Part shown: in pieces, positions 8,795 to 16,187 of the stretch
How positions within the stretch are numbered: position 1 is the first letter of the stretch
How the letters are laid out: every line of letters starts with the position of its first letter
Assembly (NCBI GenBank): GCA_009840735.1
Contig: VXNF01000046.1
Coordinates: 1 to 32,049, forward strand
Length of the DNA stretch: 32,049 nt
From: Acidimicrobiia bacterium
GTDB lineage: Bacteria; Actinomycetota; Acidimicrobiia; Acidimicrobiales; CATQHL01
Reading direction: 5' to 3'
Notes under the pieces: generated by a model
Database searches by the model: none
The model's input: only the letters and a program-made list of their open reading frames with translations
What the model was told of the DNA's origin: nothing
Made by a program: the position numbers and the translations under genes

Positions 8795-8846
8795 GCACGT
8801 CGCTGCGGCACGTCTCTGCGGAACGCCTCTGCGGCACGTTGCAGCA
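8795..8846. repeat. Four tandem 13-bp repeats between tRNA-Val and mreB
   Basis: Four head-to-tail 13-mers are read on the plus strand: GCACGTCGCTGCG, GCACGTCTCTGCG, GAACGCCTCTGCG and a degenerate GCACGTTGCAGCA. The first two differ at one position. They lie in the 164-bp gap between mreB and tRNA-Val, about 95-145 nt upstream of the mreB start. They could be a small minisatellite or clustered protein-binding sites for mreB control; the sequence does not decide. Confidence 0.75.
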
Positions 8847-8865
8847 GCGCCCTGCGGTGTTGGGG

Positions 8866-8939
8866 TGGGCCGTGAGGGACTTGAACCCCCGACCCCTTGC
8901 GCGTCATGCAAGTGCTCTTGCCAGCTGAGCTAACGGCCC
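8866..8939 (-). tRNA. tRNA-Val (anticodon GAC)
   Basis: A complete 74-nt cloverleaf is readable: acceptor GGGCCGT/ACGGCCC, D stem GCTC/GAGC, anticodon stem CTTGC/GCAAG with loop ATGACGC (U33, anticodon GAC), and T arm GGGGG-TTCAAGT-CCCTC with one G-U pair. The discriminator is A and no CCA is encoded. It is the most promoter-distal of three tRNA genes on this strand and lies upstream of mreB. Confidence 0.93.
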
Positions 8940-8995
8940 CACCGTCAGGCTATCGCGCCGGAGCCTGCCCCGCAGGCTCCGGCGGAGGACTCCAG

Positions 8996-9069
8996 AGCAC
9001 CGGGCGGGATTCGAACCCGCGATAGACGGCTTTGCAGGCCGCTCCCTTCGTCCGCTCGGGCACCGATGC
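8996..9069 (-). tRNA. tRNA-Cys (anticodon GCA)
   Basis: A 74-nt cloverleaf: acceptor GCATCGG/CCGGTGC with one T-G pair, short D stem CCC/GGG, anticodon stem GCGGC/GCCGT with loop CTGCAAA (anticodon GCA), and T arm GCGGG-TTCGAAT-CCCGC. The discriminator is U, the identity base expected for tRNA-Cys. No CCA is encoded. It sits 56 nt upstream of tRNA-Val. Confidence 0.93.
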
Positions 9070-9084
9070 AGATTTGTGTGTGCG

Positions 9085-9114
9085 GACCCGCGCGCAGGTT
9101 TGTGTGCGCGGGTC
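9085..9114. other. 12-bp hairpin in the spacer between tRNA-Gly and tRNA-Cys
   Basis: GACCCGCGCGCA pairs with TGTGCGCGGGTC across the 6-nt loop GGTTTG; only one pair is a G-T mismatch or wobble. The left arm also resembles the sequence just before it (GATTTGTGTGTGCGGA versus GGTTTGTGTGCGCGGG), so the hairpin may have grown from an imperfect tandem duplication. Its place inside a polycistronic tRNA precursor suggests a processing or spacing role; this is inference. Confidence 0.6.
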
Positions 9115-9152
9115 TGTGCGGCCCGCGGGGACTCGCCCCCGGCGAGGCTGCG

Positions 9153-9225
9153 AGCGGGCGACCGGGCTCGAACCGGCGACCTTCACCTTGGCAAGGTGGC
9201 GCTCTACCAACTGAGCTACGCCCGC
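9153..9225 (-). tRNA. tRNA-Gly (anticodon GCC)
   Basis: A 73-nt cloverleaf: acceptor GCGGGCG/CGCCCGC, D arm GCTC-AGTTGGTA-GAGC, anticodon stem CCACC/GGTGA region with loop TTGCCAA (anticodon GCC), T arm CGCCGG-TTCGAGC-CCGG. The discriminator is U and no CCA is encoded. It is the first of the three co-oriented tRNA genes. Confidence 0.94.
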
Positions 9226-9259
9226 ACTGGCGCGCCATCCTAACCGGCGGCCGGCTCGA

Positions 9260-10471
9260 TCAGGCCTGGCCCTCCGCCGGGCGGTCCTTCTCCACCGACT
9301 CGAGGAACTCCGCGAGCGCCGCCGAGACGGCCTTGGTCTCCACGAGGAAGCCGTCGTGGCCGTGGGGGCTCTCCACGAGCGTGTAGTGGCAGTCGCCGTC
9401 GGCCGCCACGATCAGGTCCCTCAGCTCGGTCTGCTGCCGAGGCGGGTAGAGCGTGTCGGAACTGATCGAGACGGTCAGCACGGGCACACCGATGCGCGCC
9501 ACCGCCCGTTGCAGCCCGCCCCGGCCGCGACCGATGTCGTGGGTGTCCATCGCCTTGTTCAGCAGCAGATACGAGTTGGCGTCGAAGCGCCGCACCAGTT
9601 TCTCGCCGTGGTAGTCGAGATAGCCCTCGACCCCGAAGCGGTCCCACAGCCCGAACTGCTCGTTGGGGCGCACGAGCGACCGGCCGAACCGCTCGGCGAA
9701 CAACTCGTCGCTGCGGTAGGTGATCTGCGCCACCGCGCGGGCCAGCGCTAAGCCCTCGTGCGGTCCGTCGCCGGGCTCGGCGTCGTAGTACTCGCCGCTG
9801 CGCCAGCGGGGATCAAGCGCGATGGCGGCCCGCCCGACGGCGCTCCAGCCGATCTGCCACGGGCTGGCCGCGCAGCCGACGGCCAGCGGGGCGATGGATC
9901 GCACGCGCCCCGGATACATGGCACCCCATTCGAGGGCTTGCATGCCCCCCATGGAGCCGCCGACCACGCAGAGCCACCGTTCCACGCCGAGATGGTCGGC
10001 CAGACGCGCCTGGCCGCGCACCATGTCCCGGATCGTGACCGGCGGGAACGACGCCGCCCAGCGCCGCCCGGTCGCCGGGTTCAGCGAGGCCGGGCCGGTC
10101 GTCCCCTGGCAGCCGCCCAGCACGTTGGCGCACACCACGAAGTAGCGGTCCACGTCGATGGCCTCGCCAGCGCCGACGACGCCCTGCCACCAGCCGCGCT
10201 TGGACAGGTGCGGGTCGTAGGCGTGAGCGTCGCCGGTGAGCGCGTGGCACACGAGCACAGCGTTAGCGCCGTCTCCGTCCAGGGTCCCCCACGTCTCATA
10301 GGCGATGGTGACGCCCTCCAGGGTGTCGCCGCTCTCCAAGACGAAGGGGTGCCGGCCCTCCAAGGTAAAGAACCGCCGGTCGTCAGGCGGGTCGCCCTCC
10401 TGCCAGGCGCCCGAGGACGGCAGGCCGGCTGCCAGGCGCGACGGTCGCGTTGCGCCGGGAGCTTCAGGCAT
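9260..10471 (-). CDS. metX: Homoserine O-acetyltransferase (MetX family)
   Basis: The 403-residue alpha/beta hydrolase acylates homoserine (normally with acetyl-CoA) at the first committed step of methionine synthesis by direct sulfhydrylation or trans-sulfuration. Seen: the oxyanion region YETWGTLDGDGANAVLVCHAL, nucleophile Ser173 in GGSMGGMQALEW, Asp339 in SSDTLYPP and His372 in PHGHDGF, which form the catalytic triad. Acetyl versus succinyl use cannot be read reliably from these motifs. The longer open frame starts inside the upstream gene; ATG 10471-10469 (MPEAPGATRP) overlaps the cyclase-domain gene by 8 nt, and no ribosome binding site is obvious, so coupling is likely. The grouping lgt-cyclase-metX may be a simple compact operon rather than a pathway. 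Confidence 0.94.
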   Translation of the reverse strand: MPEAPGATRPSRLAAGLPSSGAWQEGDPPDDRRFFTLEGRHPFVLESGDTLEGVTIAYETWGTLDGDGANAVLVCHALTGDAHAYDPHLSKRGWWQGVVGAGEAIDVDRYFVVCANVLGGCQGTTGPASLNPATGRRWAASFPPVTIRDMVRGQARLADHLGVERWLCVVGGSMGGMQALEWGAMYPGRVRSIAPLAVGCAASPWQIGWSAVGRAAIALDPRWRSGEYYDAEPGDGPHEGLALARAVAQITYRSDELFAERFGRSLVRPNEQFGLWDRFGVEGYLDYHGEKLVRRFDANSYLLLNKAMDTHDIGRGRGGLQRAVARIGVPVLTVSISSDTLYPPRQQTELRDLIVAADGDCHYTLVESPHGHDGFLVETKAVSAALAEFLESVEKDRPAEGQA

Positions 10472-11012
10472 CGGCCCAGGGTTCCGGGTCTGCTTCACGC
10501 AGCAGCACCACGTCCACATGCTCAGTAAACCCCGGAATCGCCAGGGATCCGATTGAGTCCGCGCCGGTGTTGACCATCAGGTCCGAGAGCATCGACTCCG
10601 GTGCGAGCAATTGGCCGGGTTCTGCAAGGTCGCAGAGGTGCGCGGCCAGATTTACCGCGTTCCCGATGTAGTCGTCCCCCTCGAAGAGAATGACCGGCCC
10701 GGCGGCGATGCCGGCGCGCAGCGGCAGCACCCCATCGGTGGCGTTCACGTTCTGGAGGTGGACGACCGCCTCCACGAGCGGCTCGTTCTCGACGCCGACG
10801 AGCATGGCGCCGTCGCCGAGCCATTTGGCGATCCGAACGCCGTGGCTCGCCACCACAGCGCGGACTACGCCGCGGAACTCAGCCAGCAGAGCCACCGCCT
10901 CGCGGTCCCCGTGGTCGTCGGTGAAGCGTGTGAAGTTGCACAGGTCCACGAAAGCGAACCCCCGCTCGACGCGGGCCGGGCTGATACCTGCGACCAGCGC
11001 CGAATCGTCCAC
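10464..11012 (-). CDS. Small stand-alone class III adenylate/guanylate cyclase-domain protein
   Basis: The 182-residue product is essentially one class III nucleotide cyclase domain. Metal-binding Asp23 (FAFVDLCNFTRFT) and Asp67 (AKWLGDGAMLVG) are present, as are a Lys63 and an EGDDYIGNAVNLAAHL segment. In active enzymes the last segment usually ends NxAAR; here the transition-state Arg is replaced by His125, so activity is uncertain. No receptor, membrane or HAMP region is attached. The start is GTG 11012-11010, 4 nt after the lgt stop; the open frame extends upstream only as a shadow of the lgt tail. It overlaps metX by 8 nt. Substrate (ATP or GTP) and even catalysis are unproven. Confidence 0.78.
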   Translation of the reverse strand: MDDSALVAGISPARVERGFAFVDLCNFTRFTDDHGDREAVALLAEFRGVVRAVVASHGVRIAKWLGDGAMLVGVENEPLVEAVVHLQNVNATDGVLPLRAGIAAGPVILFEGDDYIGNAVNLAAHLCDLAEPGQLLAPESMLSDLMVNTGADSIGSLAIPGFTEHVDVVLLREADPEPWADA

Positions 11013-11016
11013 CGGC

Positions 11017-11982
11017 TCAGGCCGGGGCGCTGCCGGCAGTCGACTCGTCGGCACCGAGGGGCGTCTGCTCGTCGCTGACCTCCGCCGGCTCAGCGTCGCC
11101 GGCGGGGGCTTCGTCAGCGGGCCCCGCGTCGTCTTCGGGAGACTCCGCTGACGCCTCATCGTCGCTCGGCGAGGCCGCCTCGAGCGACGCCTCGATGAGC
11201 CGCCGACGCGGCGTCACGAGAAGCAGGAACAGGCCCGACAGCAACAGCACGGCGGCCATCACCCAGATGTTGACCCGCACCCCGGCCAGCAGGCTGGCAA
11301 CGTCCACCCGCAGCGCCTCGATCCACAGCCGCCCGGCCGAGTAGCACAGCAGATAGAGCGCCATGAGGTGGCCGCGCGGGAGCCTGCCGCGCAGCGCCAC
11401 CCGCCACAGCAGCCCGAACACCAGCATGTTCCAGACCATCTCGTAGGCGAAGGTGGGATGGAACGTCTCGTCCTCGAGGTACTCCGGCGGACGGTGCTCG
11501 CGGTCGATCTCCAAGCCCCACGGAAGATCGGTCGGCCTCCCGAAGAGTTCCTGGTTGAACCAGTTGCCGAGCCGGCCGACGACCTGGCCCACGGGGAATC
11601 CCACGGCGGCGGCGTCGAGCAGCGCACGCATCGGCATGCTGCGCAACCGGGCGACGATGAGGCCGCCGATCGTCGCGCCCAGGATCCCCCCTGGAATGCC
11701 GAGGCCGCCCTCCCAGATCTTGATCACGTCCAGCCAGCGGCCGTCGTAGTTCTTCCAGTCGGTCAGAACGTGGTAGCCACGGGCACCGATCAGACCCGCC
11801 GGGACGCCGACCACCGACACCTGCACCGCCCATTCCGGGTTGAGGCCGCGGCGTTGCAGCAGGCGCGCCGCAGCGTACGCGCCCGCGATCACGCCGATCG
11901 CCACCATGAGTCCGTAGAGGCGGAGGTTCAGGGGCCCGAGGGAGAGCGTGCCCACGTCAAAGCTGGGAATGGAAGCGATCAA
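11017..11982 (-). CDS. lgt: Prolipoprotein diacylglyceryl transferase
   Basis: Lgt moves diacylglycerol from phosphatidylglycerol to the lipobox Cys of prelipoproteins in the membrane. The 321-residue product has the family signature GRLGNWFNQELFGRPTDLPW, then FHPTFAYEMVWN, plus KIWEGGLGIPGGILG, and about seven hydrophobic helices. A hydrophilic C-terminal tail of about 60 residues, rich in Asp, Glu, Ala, Ser and Pro, follows the last helix, as often seen in Actinomycetota. I choose TTG 11982-11980 because GGAGAG lies 5 nt before it and the protein then starts close to the usual IASIPSF region; a GTG at 12033 would add 17 basic residues and lacks such a site. First gene of the lgt-cyclase-metX unit. 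Confidence 0.92.
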   Translation of the reverse strand: MIASIPSFDVGTLSLGPLNLRLYGLMVAIGVIAGAYAAARLLQRRGLNPEWAVQVSVVGVPAGLIGARGYHVLTDWKNYDGRWLDVIKIWEGGLGIPGGILGATIGGLIVARLRSMPMRALLDAAAVGFPVGQVVGRLGNWFNQELFGRPTDLPWGLEIDREHRPPEYLEDETFHPTFAYEMVWNMLVFGLLWRVALRGRLPRGHLMALYLLCYSAGRLWIEALRVDVASLLAGVRVNIWVMAAVLLLSGLFLLLVTPRRRLIEASLEAASPSDDEASAESPEDDAGPADEAPAGDAEPAEVSDEQTPLGADESTAGSAPA

Positions 11983-12051
11983 GTGGACTCTCCGATGCGG
12001 GAATCGCCGACCGGGGGCGGTTCCCGCCCGCACTGCGCACCGCCGCCAGCA

Positions 12052-12057
12052 AGCTTA
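12052..12057 (-). promoter_or_regulatory. Possible -10 element TAAGCT for lgt
   Basis: TAAGCT on the minus strand lies about 70 nt before the preferred lgt TTG start, in the 117-bp gap that separates lgt from the divergent gpgS. The TANNNT pattern and position fit a promoter, with no clear -35 element. It is a weak prediction. Confidence 0.3.
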
Positions 12058-12087
12058 GCCGGGTGCCACCGGGCCACCGGGCACGGT

Positions 12088-12093
12088 TATCGT
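12088..12093 (+). promoter_or_regulatory. -10 hexamer TATCGT of a probable leaderless gpgS transcript
   Basis: TATCGT is followed by 6 nt and the GTG start of gpgS, which has no ribosome binding site. This matches the leaderless arrangement seen at four other genes in the window. Confidence 0.45.
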
Positions 12094-12099
12094 GCCGCG

Positions 12100-12981
12100 G
12101 TGTCCCCAGGATCGACCGCCGGCCTGCTCGCCGAGCGCAAGGGACGCCGCAGGATCGCTGTCTGCCTGCCGGCCCTGAACGAGGAACGCACCGTCGGTGC
12201 GATCTGCGCCTCGGTTCGCCGCACGCTCATGGGGCCCGCCGACGGACTCGTGGACGACCTGCTAGTCGTGGACGGCGACTCGACCGACCGCACCCGCGAA
12301 GTCGCCGCGGCCGCCGGCGCCCGGGTGGTGCGCGCCGGGGAGGTGCTGCCGGAGGCCGGTCCGGGTCTCGGCAAGGGCGACGCGCTCTGGAAGAGCCTGG
12401 CCGCCACCTCCGCCGACCTGATCGTGTGGTGCGACGCCGACCTGAGGAACTTCGAGGCCCGCTTCGTGACCGCCCTGGTGGAACCGTTGCTGGCTGAGGA
12501 GCGGATCGTGCTCGTGAAGGGCTACTACGAGCGGCTGCTCGACGGTCGCCCGGGGGGCGGCCGCACCACCGAGCTGATGGCGCGCCCGCTGCTGGCGCAG
12601 TTCTTCCCCGAGTTGGCGCACCTGCGCCAGCCCCTCGGCGGCGAGTACGCGGTGCGTCGGCGGGCTGTCGAGCAGGTGCCGTTCGTGCAGGGCTGGGGCG
12701 TGGAGGTGGGACTGCTGATCGACCTCTCGCGCCGCTTCGGGGCAGACTCCATCGCCGAGGCCGACCTCGGCGTGCGCCGCCACCGCAACCGGCCGCTGGA
12801 GGAACTGAGCCCGCAGGCCTTGGCCATCCTGCAGACCGTGCTCCAGCGCGCCGGCGTCAGTCCGCCGACAGCCAGCGGCCGTTGGCGAGCCGGCCTGCAG
12901 ATTCCTGGAGCGGAGACTCAGGAGGTGTCGCTGCAGGAGCGTCCCAGCCTCAGCAGCCTGAGCGGCCGCCCGAGCGGCTAG
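12100..12981 (+). CDS. gpgS: Glucosyl-3-phosphoglycerate synthase (GT81 family)
   Basis: The 293-residue GT-A glycosyltransferase carries the nucleotide-sugar segments CLPALNEERTVG and VVDGDSTDRTREV, the KGDALWKSL loop, the metal-binding DxD as Asp112-Ala-Asp114 (VWCDADLRNF), and GWGVEVGLLIDL. These match GpgS, which joins glucose from UDP-glucose (or GDP-glucose) to 3-phosphoglycerate, the first step toward glucosylglycerate and, in mycobacteria, methylglucose lipopolysaccharides. The open frame extends far upstream only as an antisense shadow of lgt; GTG 12100-12102 after a TATCGT box gives the usual N-terminus. No partner phosphatase (GpgP) lies in the window. Mannosyl-3-phosphoglycerate synthase of the same family is an alternative. 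Confidence 0.9.
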   Translation: MSPGSTAGLLAERKGRRRIAVCLPALNEERTVGAICASVRRTLMGPADGLVDDLLVVDGDSTDRTREVAAAAGARVVRAGEVLPEAGPGLGKGDALWKSLAATSADLIVWCDADLRNFEARFVTALVEPLLAEERIVLVKGYYERLLDGRPGGGRTTELMARPLLAQFFPELAHLRQPLGGEYAVRRRAVEQVPFVQGWGVEVGLLIDLSRRFGADSIAEADLGVRRHRNRPLEELSPQALAILQTVLQRAGVSPPTASGRWRAGLQIPGAETQEVSLQERPSLSSLSGRPSG

Positions 12982-13045
12982 CTCCGCGCTGCGATCCCAG
13001 ACAGCGGTGCAGCAGCGGCTCGCCGTGGCGGCGTCGGCGACGCGT

Positions 13046-15841
13046 TCAGCTGCAACCGCTAGTGGCGCCGCAGGTGGCGCAGGCGTAGCACGAGCCGGCC
13101 CGCACCATGCGGGTTCCACAGGACATGCACAGCGGGGAGCCGGAGTCCGCCAGCGCGCCGGTTGGTCCGCCAACGGCGGAGCCGCCCTCCGTCGCCGGAT
13201 CGGACCGGTGCAGCGCCGACGGCGGGTCCGGAGCGACGTCGATCCACTGCACCGACTCGGCTGCCGCCTCGGCGACGCCGGGCAGCGTGGGCTCGAGCCG
13301 CTCGGTGGCGCTGAAGATGCTCATCTCGGCCCGCTCCTCCGGCGACAGGTAGGTCAGCGCCAGCCGCCGGAACAGGTAGTCCATGAGGCTGGTGGCGATC
13401 CGCACGTCGGGATCGTCGGTCACACCGGCAGGCTCGAAGCGCATCCCGCAGAAGGCATCCACATAGGCGCGCAGCGGGACGCCGTATTGGAGCCCGTAGG
13501 AGACCGCGATTGCGAAGGCGTCCATGATCCCCGCCAGCGTCGAACCCTGTTTGGAGACGCGCACGAAGATCTCGCCGGGCTGGCCGTCGTCGTACTCGCC
13601 GACGGTCACGAACCCCTTGCAGTCGGCCACGCGGAACTCCATGGTGCGCGAGGTGCGGTGGTTCGGCAGCCGGCGGCGCACTGGCTCGGCGGCCGACGGC
13701 TCGCCGGTGCCCGCCGCGGAGTCCGCTGAAGGACCGGCCCCGGCACCGCCCTCCGCCCCGGCGCCGGCCACCGAGAGGGGCTGTTGCCACTTGGAGTTGT
13801 CTCGGTAGACGGCGATGGCCTTGACTCCGCTGCGCCAAGCCGACACGAACAGATCGCGCACGTCATCGACGGTGGCGTCGCTGGGCAGGTTGACCGTCTT
13901 GGAGATTCCGCCGCTGAGGAACGGCTGCACCACCGCCATCATCTGGACGTGCCCCTCGGGGGTGACAGTGTTGTCGCCAATCGAGCAGGCGAACACGGGG
14001 TAGTGCTCGCGGGCGAGGCCGGGGGCGCCCAGCACCGAGCCGGTGCTCTCCACGTGCGCCTCGATCCCGGCGATCTCCGCGTGCCTGTAGCCCAGCCGCT
14101 CCAGCGCCGGCGCCAGCGAGCGGTTCACGATCGTGAGCGAGCCCCCGCCGACGAGCGACTTGGCTTTGCGCAGCGCCAGGTCTGGCTCGATCCCGGTGGT
14201 GTCACAATCCATCATGAAACTTATGGTGCCGGTAGGCGCGAGAACGGTCGCCTGGGCGTTGCGCACGCCGGTGACCGCCGCCTGCTCGCAGGCCTCGTCC
14301 CAGACTTGGGCCGCGGCAGAAGCCAACTCGTCGGCCACATGACGGCGCTCGATGCCCGCGACGGCACCGCGGTGCATGTGCAGGACTCGCAGCACATCGG
14401 CGCGGTTGGCGGCGTACGCCTCGAAAGGTCCCATGCGCGCCGCGATGTGTGCCGAGGTGCGGTAGGCCTCGCCGCACATGAGCGCCGTCACCGCCGCCGC
14501 CGTCGCCCGGCCGGCTTCGGAGTCGTACGGCAGGCCCATGGTCATCAGCAGGGCGCCGAGGTTGGCGTAGCCCAAGCCGAGCTGGCGGAAGGCGACGGCG
14601 TTGCGGCCGATCGCTGGCGTGGGGTAGTGCGAGCGGCCCACGAGGATCTCCTGCGCGCAGAACACCACGCGCACCGCGGACCGGAAGCCGGCCACGTCGA
14701 ATCGCCCGTCGGCCCCGAGGAAGGCCAACAGGTTAAGGCTGGCCAGATTGCAGGCCGAGTCGTCTAGGTGGAGGTATTCCGAGCAGGGATTGGAGGCGTT
14801 GATGCGTCCCGCTTCGGGGGTGGTGTGCCAGCGGTTGATAGTGGTGTCGAACTGCAGACCCGGATCGGCGCACTGCCACGCCGCCTCGGCGATCTGACCC
14901 AGCAGGTCGGCCGCGTCGACGGTCGCGGTCACCTCGCCGGTGGTGCGCGCCGTCAGCGCCCACTTGCGGCCCTCCAGCGCGGCCTCCATGAACTCGTCGC
15001 TCACCCGCACCGAGTTGTTGGCGTTCTGGTAGAGCAGCGAGGTGCTGTCGACCCCGTCGAAGCTCAGATCGAATCCGGATTCGCTCAGCACCTGCGCCTT
15101 GCGCTCCTCGCGGGCTTTGCACCACACGAACTCGGCTATGTCCGGGTGGTCGGCGTCGAGGACCACCATTTTGGCGGCCCGTCGGGTGGTGCCGCCCGAG
15201 CGGATGGCCCCGGCGGAGGCGTCGGCGCCGCGCATGAAGCTGACCGGCCCGCTGGGGCGTCCGCCGCCGGCGAGGTGCTCCGAGGCCGAGCGGAGCCGGC
15301 TCAGGTTCACGCCCGCCCCCGAGCCGCGCTTGAAGATCAGCCCCTCCTCGGTGTACCAGTTGAGGATCGACTCCATGGAGTCCTCCACCGACAGGATGAA
15401 GCAGGCCGAGGACTGCGGCAGGGCACCCGGAACGCCGATGTTGAACCACACCGGCGAGTTGAACGAGGCCTTCTGCGCAACGAGCAGGTGGGTCAGCTCG
15501 TCCTCGAAGGCTGCCAGCTCGGCGGCGTCGGCGAAGTAGCTGTCCTCGGCGCCCCAGCGGCCGATAGTGCCGGCGACTCGGTCGATGAGCTGCCGCAGGG
15601 ACCGCTCGCGGTCCTCGCCGCCGGGCCGGCCGCGGAAGTACTTCTGGGCGACGATGTTGACGGCGTTCTGCGACCAGGACGTCGGGAACTCCACGTCGGG
15701 CTGCTCGAAGACGACACCGCCGGTCGCAGCGGTGATGAGAGCGCGGCGGCGACCCCACTCCAGTGCGTCGTAGGGATGGTGACCCTCGACGGTGAACCGG
15801 CGCTCGATGCCGATACTGGCGCGCTCAGACAGGACGGTCAC
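13046..15841 (-). CDS. nrdJ: Vitamin B12-dependent (class II) ribonucleotide reductase
   Basis: The 931-residue product reduces ribonucleotides to deoxyribonucleotides using adenosylcobalamin, independent of oxygen. Catalytic residues are visible: Asn351-Pro-Cys353-Ser-Glu355 (thiyl-radical Cys353) and the redox pair Cys147 (SSACFIL) and Cys364 (DDSACNLASLNL); the 11-residue spacing from Cys353 to Cys364 fits the family. A TSCPD domain and a C-terminal Cys-rich tail (CMSCGTRMV, then GSCYACATCG) end the protein. The start is GTG 15841-15839, preceded by AGGTGAG; a longer frame reaching 15943 is less likely. It is convergent with gpgS (64-bp gap) and divergent from a RibD-like gene. No cobalamin riboswitch and no nrdR gene were seen nearby. 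Confidence 0.97.
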   Translation of the reverse strand: MTVLSERASIGIERRFTVEGHHPYDALEWGRRRALITAATGGVVFEQPDVEFPTSWSQNAVNIVAQKYFRGRPGGEDRERSLRQLIDRVAGTIGRWGAEDSYFADAAELAAFEDELTHLLVAQKASFNSPVWFNIGVPGALPQSSACFILSVEDSMESILNWYTEEGLIFKRGSGAGVNLSRLRSASEHLAGGGRPSGPVSFMRGADASAGAIRSGGTTRRAAKMVVLDADHPDIAEFVWCKAREERKAQVLSESGFDLSFDGVDSTSLLYQNANNSVRVSDEFMEAALEGRKWALTARTTGEVTATVDAADLLGQIAEAAWQCADPGLQFDTTINRWHTTPEAGRINASNPCSEYLHLDDSACNLASLNLLAFLGADGRFDVAGFRSAVRVVFCAQEILVGRSHYPTPAIGRNAVAFRQLGLGYANLGALLMTMGLPYDSEAGRATAAAVTALMCGEAYRTSAHIAARMGPFEAYAANRADVLRVLHMHRGAVAGIERRHVADELASAAAQVWDEACEQAAVTGVRNAQATVLAPTGTISFMMDCDTTGIEPDLALRKAKSLVGGGSLTIVNRSLAPALERLGYRHAEIAGIEAHVESTGSVLGAPGLAREHYPVFACSIGDNTVTPEGHVQMMAVVQPFLSGGISKTVNLPSDATVDDVRDLFVSAWRSGVKAIAVYRDNSKWQQPLSVAGAGAEGGAGAGPSADSAAGTGEPSAAEPVRRRLPNHRTSRTMEFRVADCKGFVTVGEYDDGQPGEIFVRVSKQGSTLAGIMDAFAIAVSYGLQYGVPLRAYVDAFCGMRFEPAGVTDDPDVRIATSLMDYLFRRLALTYLSPEERAEMSIFSATERLEPTLPGVAEAAAESVQWIDVAPDPPSALHRSDPATEGGSAVGGPTGALADSGSPLCMSCGTRMVRAGSCYACATCGATSGCS

Positions 15842-15919
15842 TGGCTCACCTTGCCTTCCGGCACCTCGGCCGGGCGCGCTCAGGAGGCCTCGGCGCGCCC
15901 ACCTTCGGGGCGCGGCTTG

Positions 15920-15978
15920 CGAGGCCGGACATCGGAGGATCAACGCCGGGGTTCACGGGTTCGAGGCCGGACATCGGA
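15920..15978. repeat. 17-bp perfect direct repeat upstream of nrdJ
   Basis: CGAGGCCGGACATCGGA occurs at 15920-15936 and again at 15962-15978, 42 bp apart start to start (four helical turns). It is 79-137 bp upstream of the nrdJ start. Exact duplication at helical phase suggests paired binding sites of a regulator, but a chance small duplication is possible. Confidence 0.7.
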
Positions 15979-16043
15979 CCGACGCTAGTCAGCGCCGATC
16001 CGCCGACCGGCGCGCCGAGAGCGGCGATGCCGGCAATTTGGGC

Positions 16044-16116
16044 GATATCCCCGCGGCTGAGACGATTCCCCCACCGCGGCGGCGAGGTTTCCACCGGCGG
16101 GGCAGAGATTTCCCCC
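16044..16116. repeat. Four GATTTCCCCC-like blocks phased at about 21 bp
   Basis: The blocks GATATCCCC, GATTCCCCC, GGTTTCCACC and GATTTCCCCC have their TCC cores at 16048, 16067, 16090 and 16111, that is, steps of 19, 23 and 21 bp. The intervening DNA is GC-rich (CGCGG, GGCGG). About two helical turns per step would put all blocks on one face of the helix. Confidence 0.55.
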
Positions 16117-16187
16117 AGAACCGTCCGCCTCGGTTCCGTGGCTACCTTGTGGACGAGTCGCTGGCGGGCAGAGGCGCAGGAGTCCCG

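Larger units (their letters stand above)
15842..16187. other. 346-bp divergent intergenic region with two kinds of repeats
   Basis: This spacer between nrdJ and the RibD-like gene holds a 17-bp perfect direct repeat and four AT-containing blocks spaced about 21 bp apart, entered separately. I see no gene, tRNA, B12 box (GCCACTG) or obvious terminator. It should carry both promoters, but no convincing -10/-35 pair stands out. Confidence 0.6.

Noticed and set aside
8702-8911. N-terminal extension of mreB by 70 residues
   Set aside because: It would read through the tRNA-Val gene and the tandem repeats, and MreB homologues start near MPRVSKR.
11368-12099. Upstream extension of the gpgS reading frame for about 240 codons
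   Set aside because: It runs antisense through lgt, whose protein motifs are unmistakable; the open frame is a GC-rich shadow.
15842-16187. Cobalamin riboswitch controlling nrdJ
   Set aside because: No B12 box (GCCACTG) or recognisable riboswitch core was found on the minus strand of the spacer.
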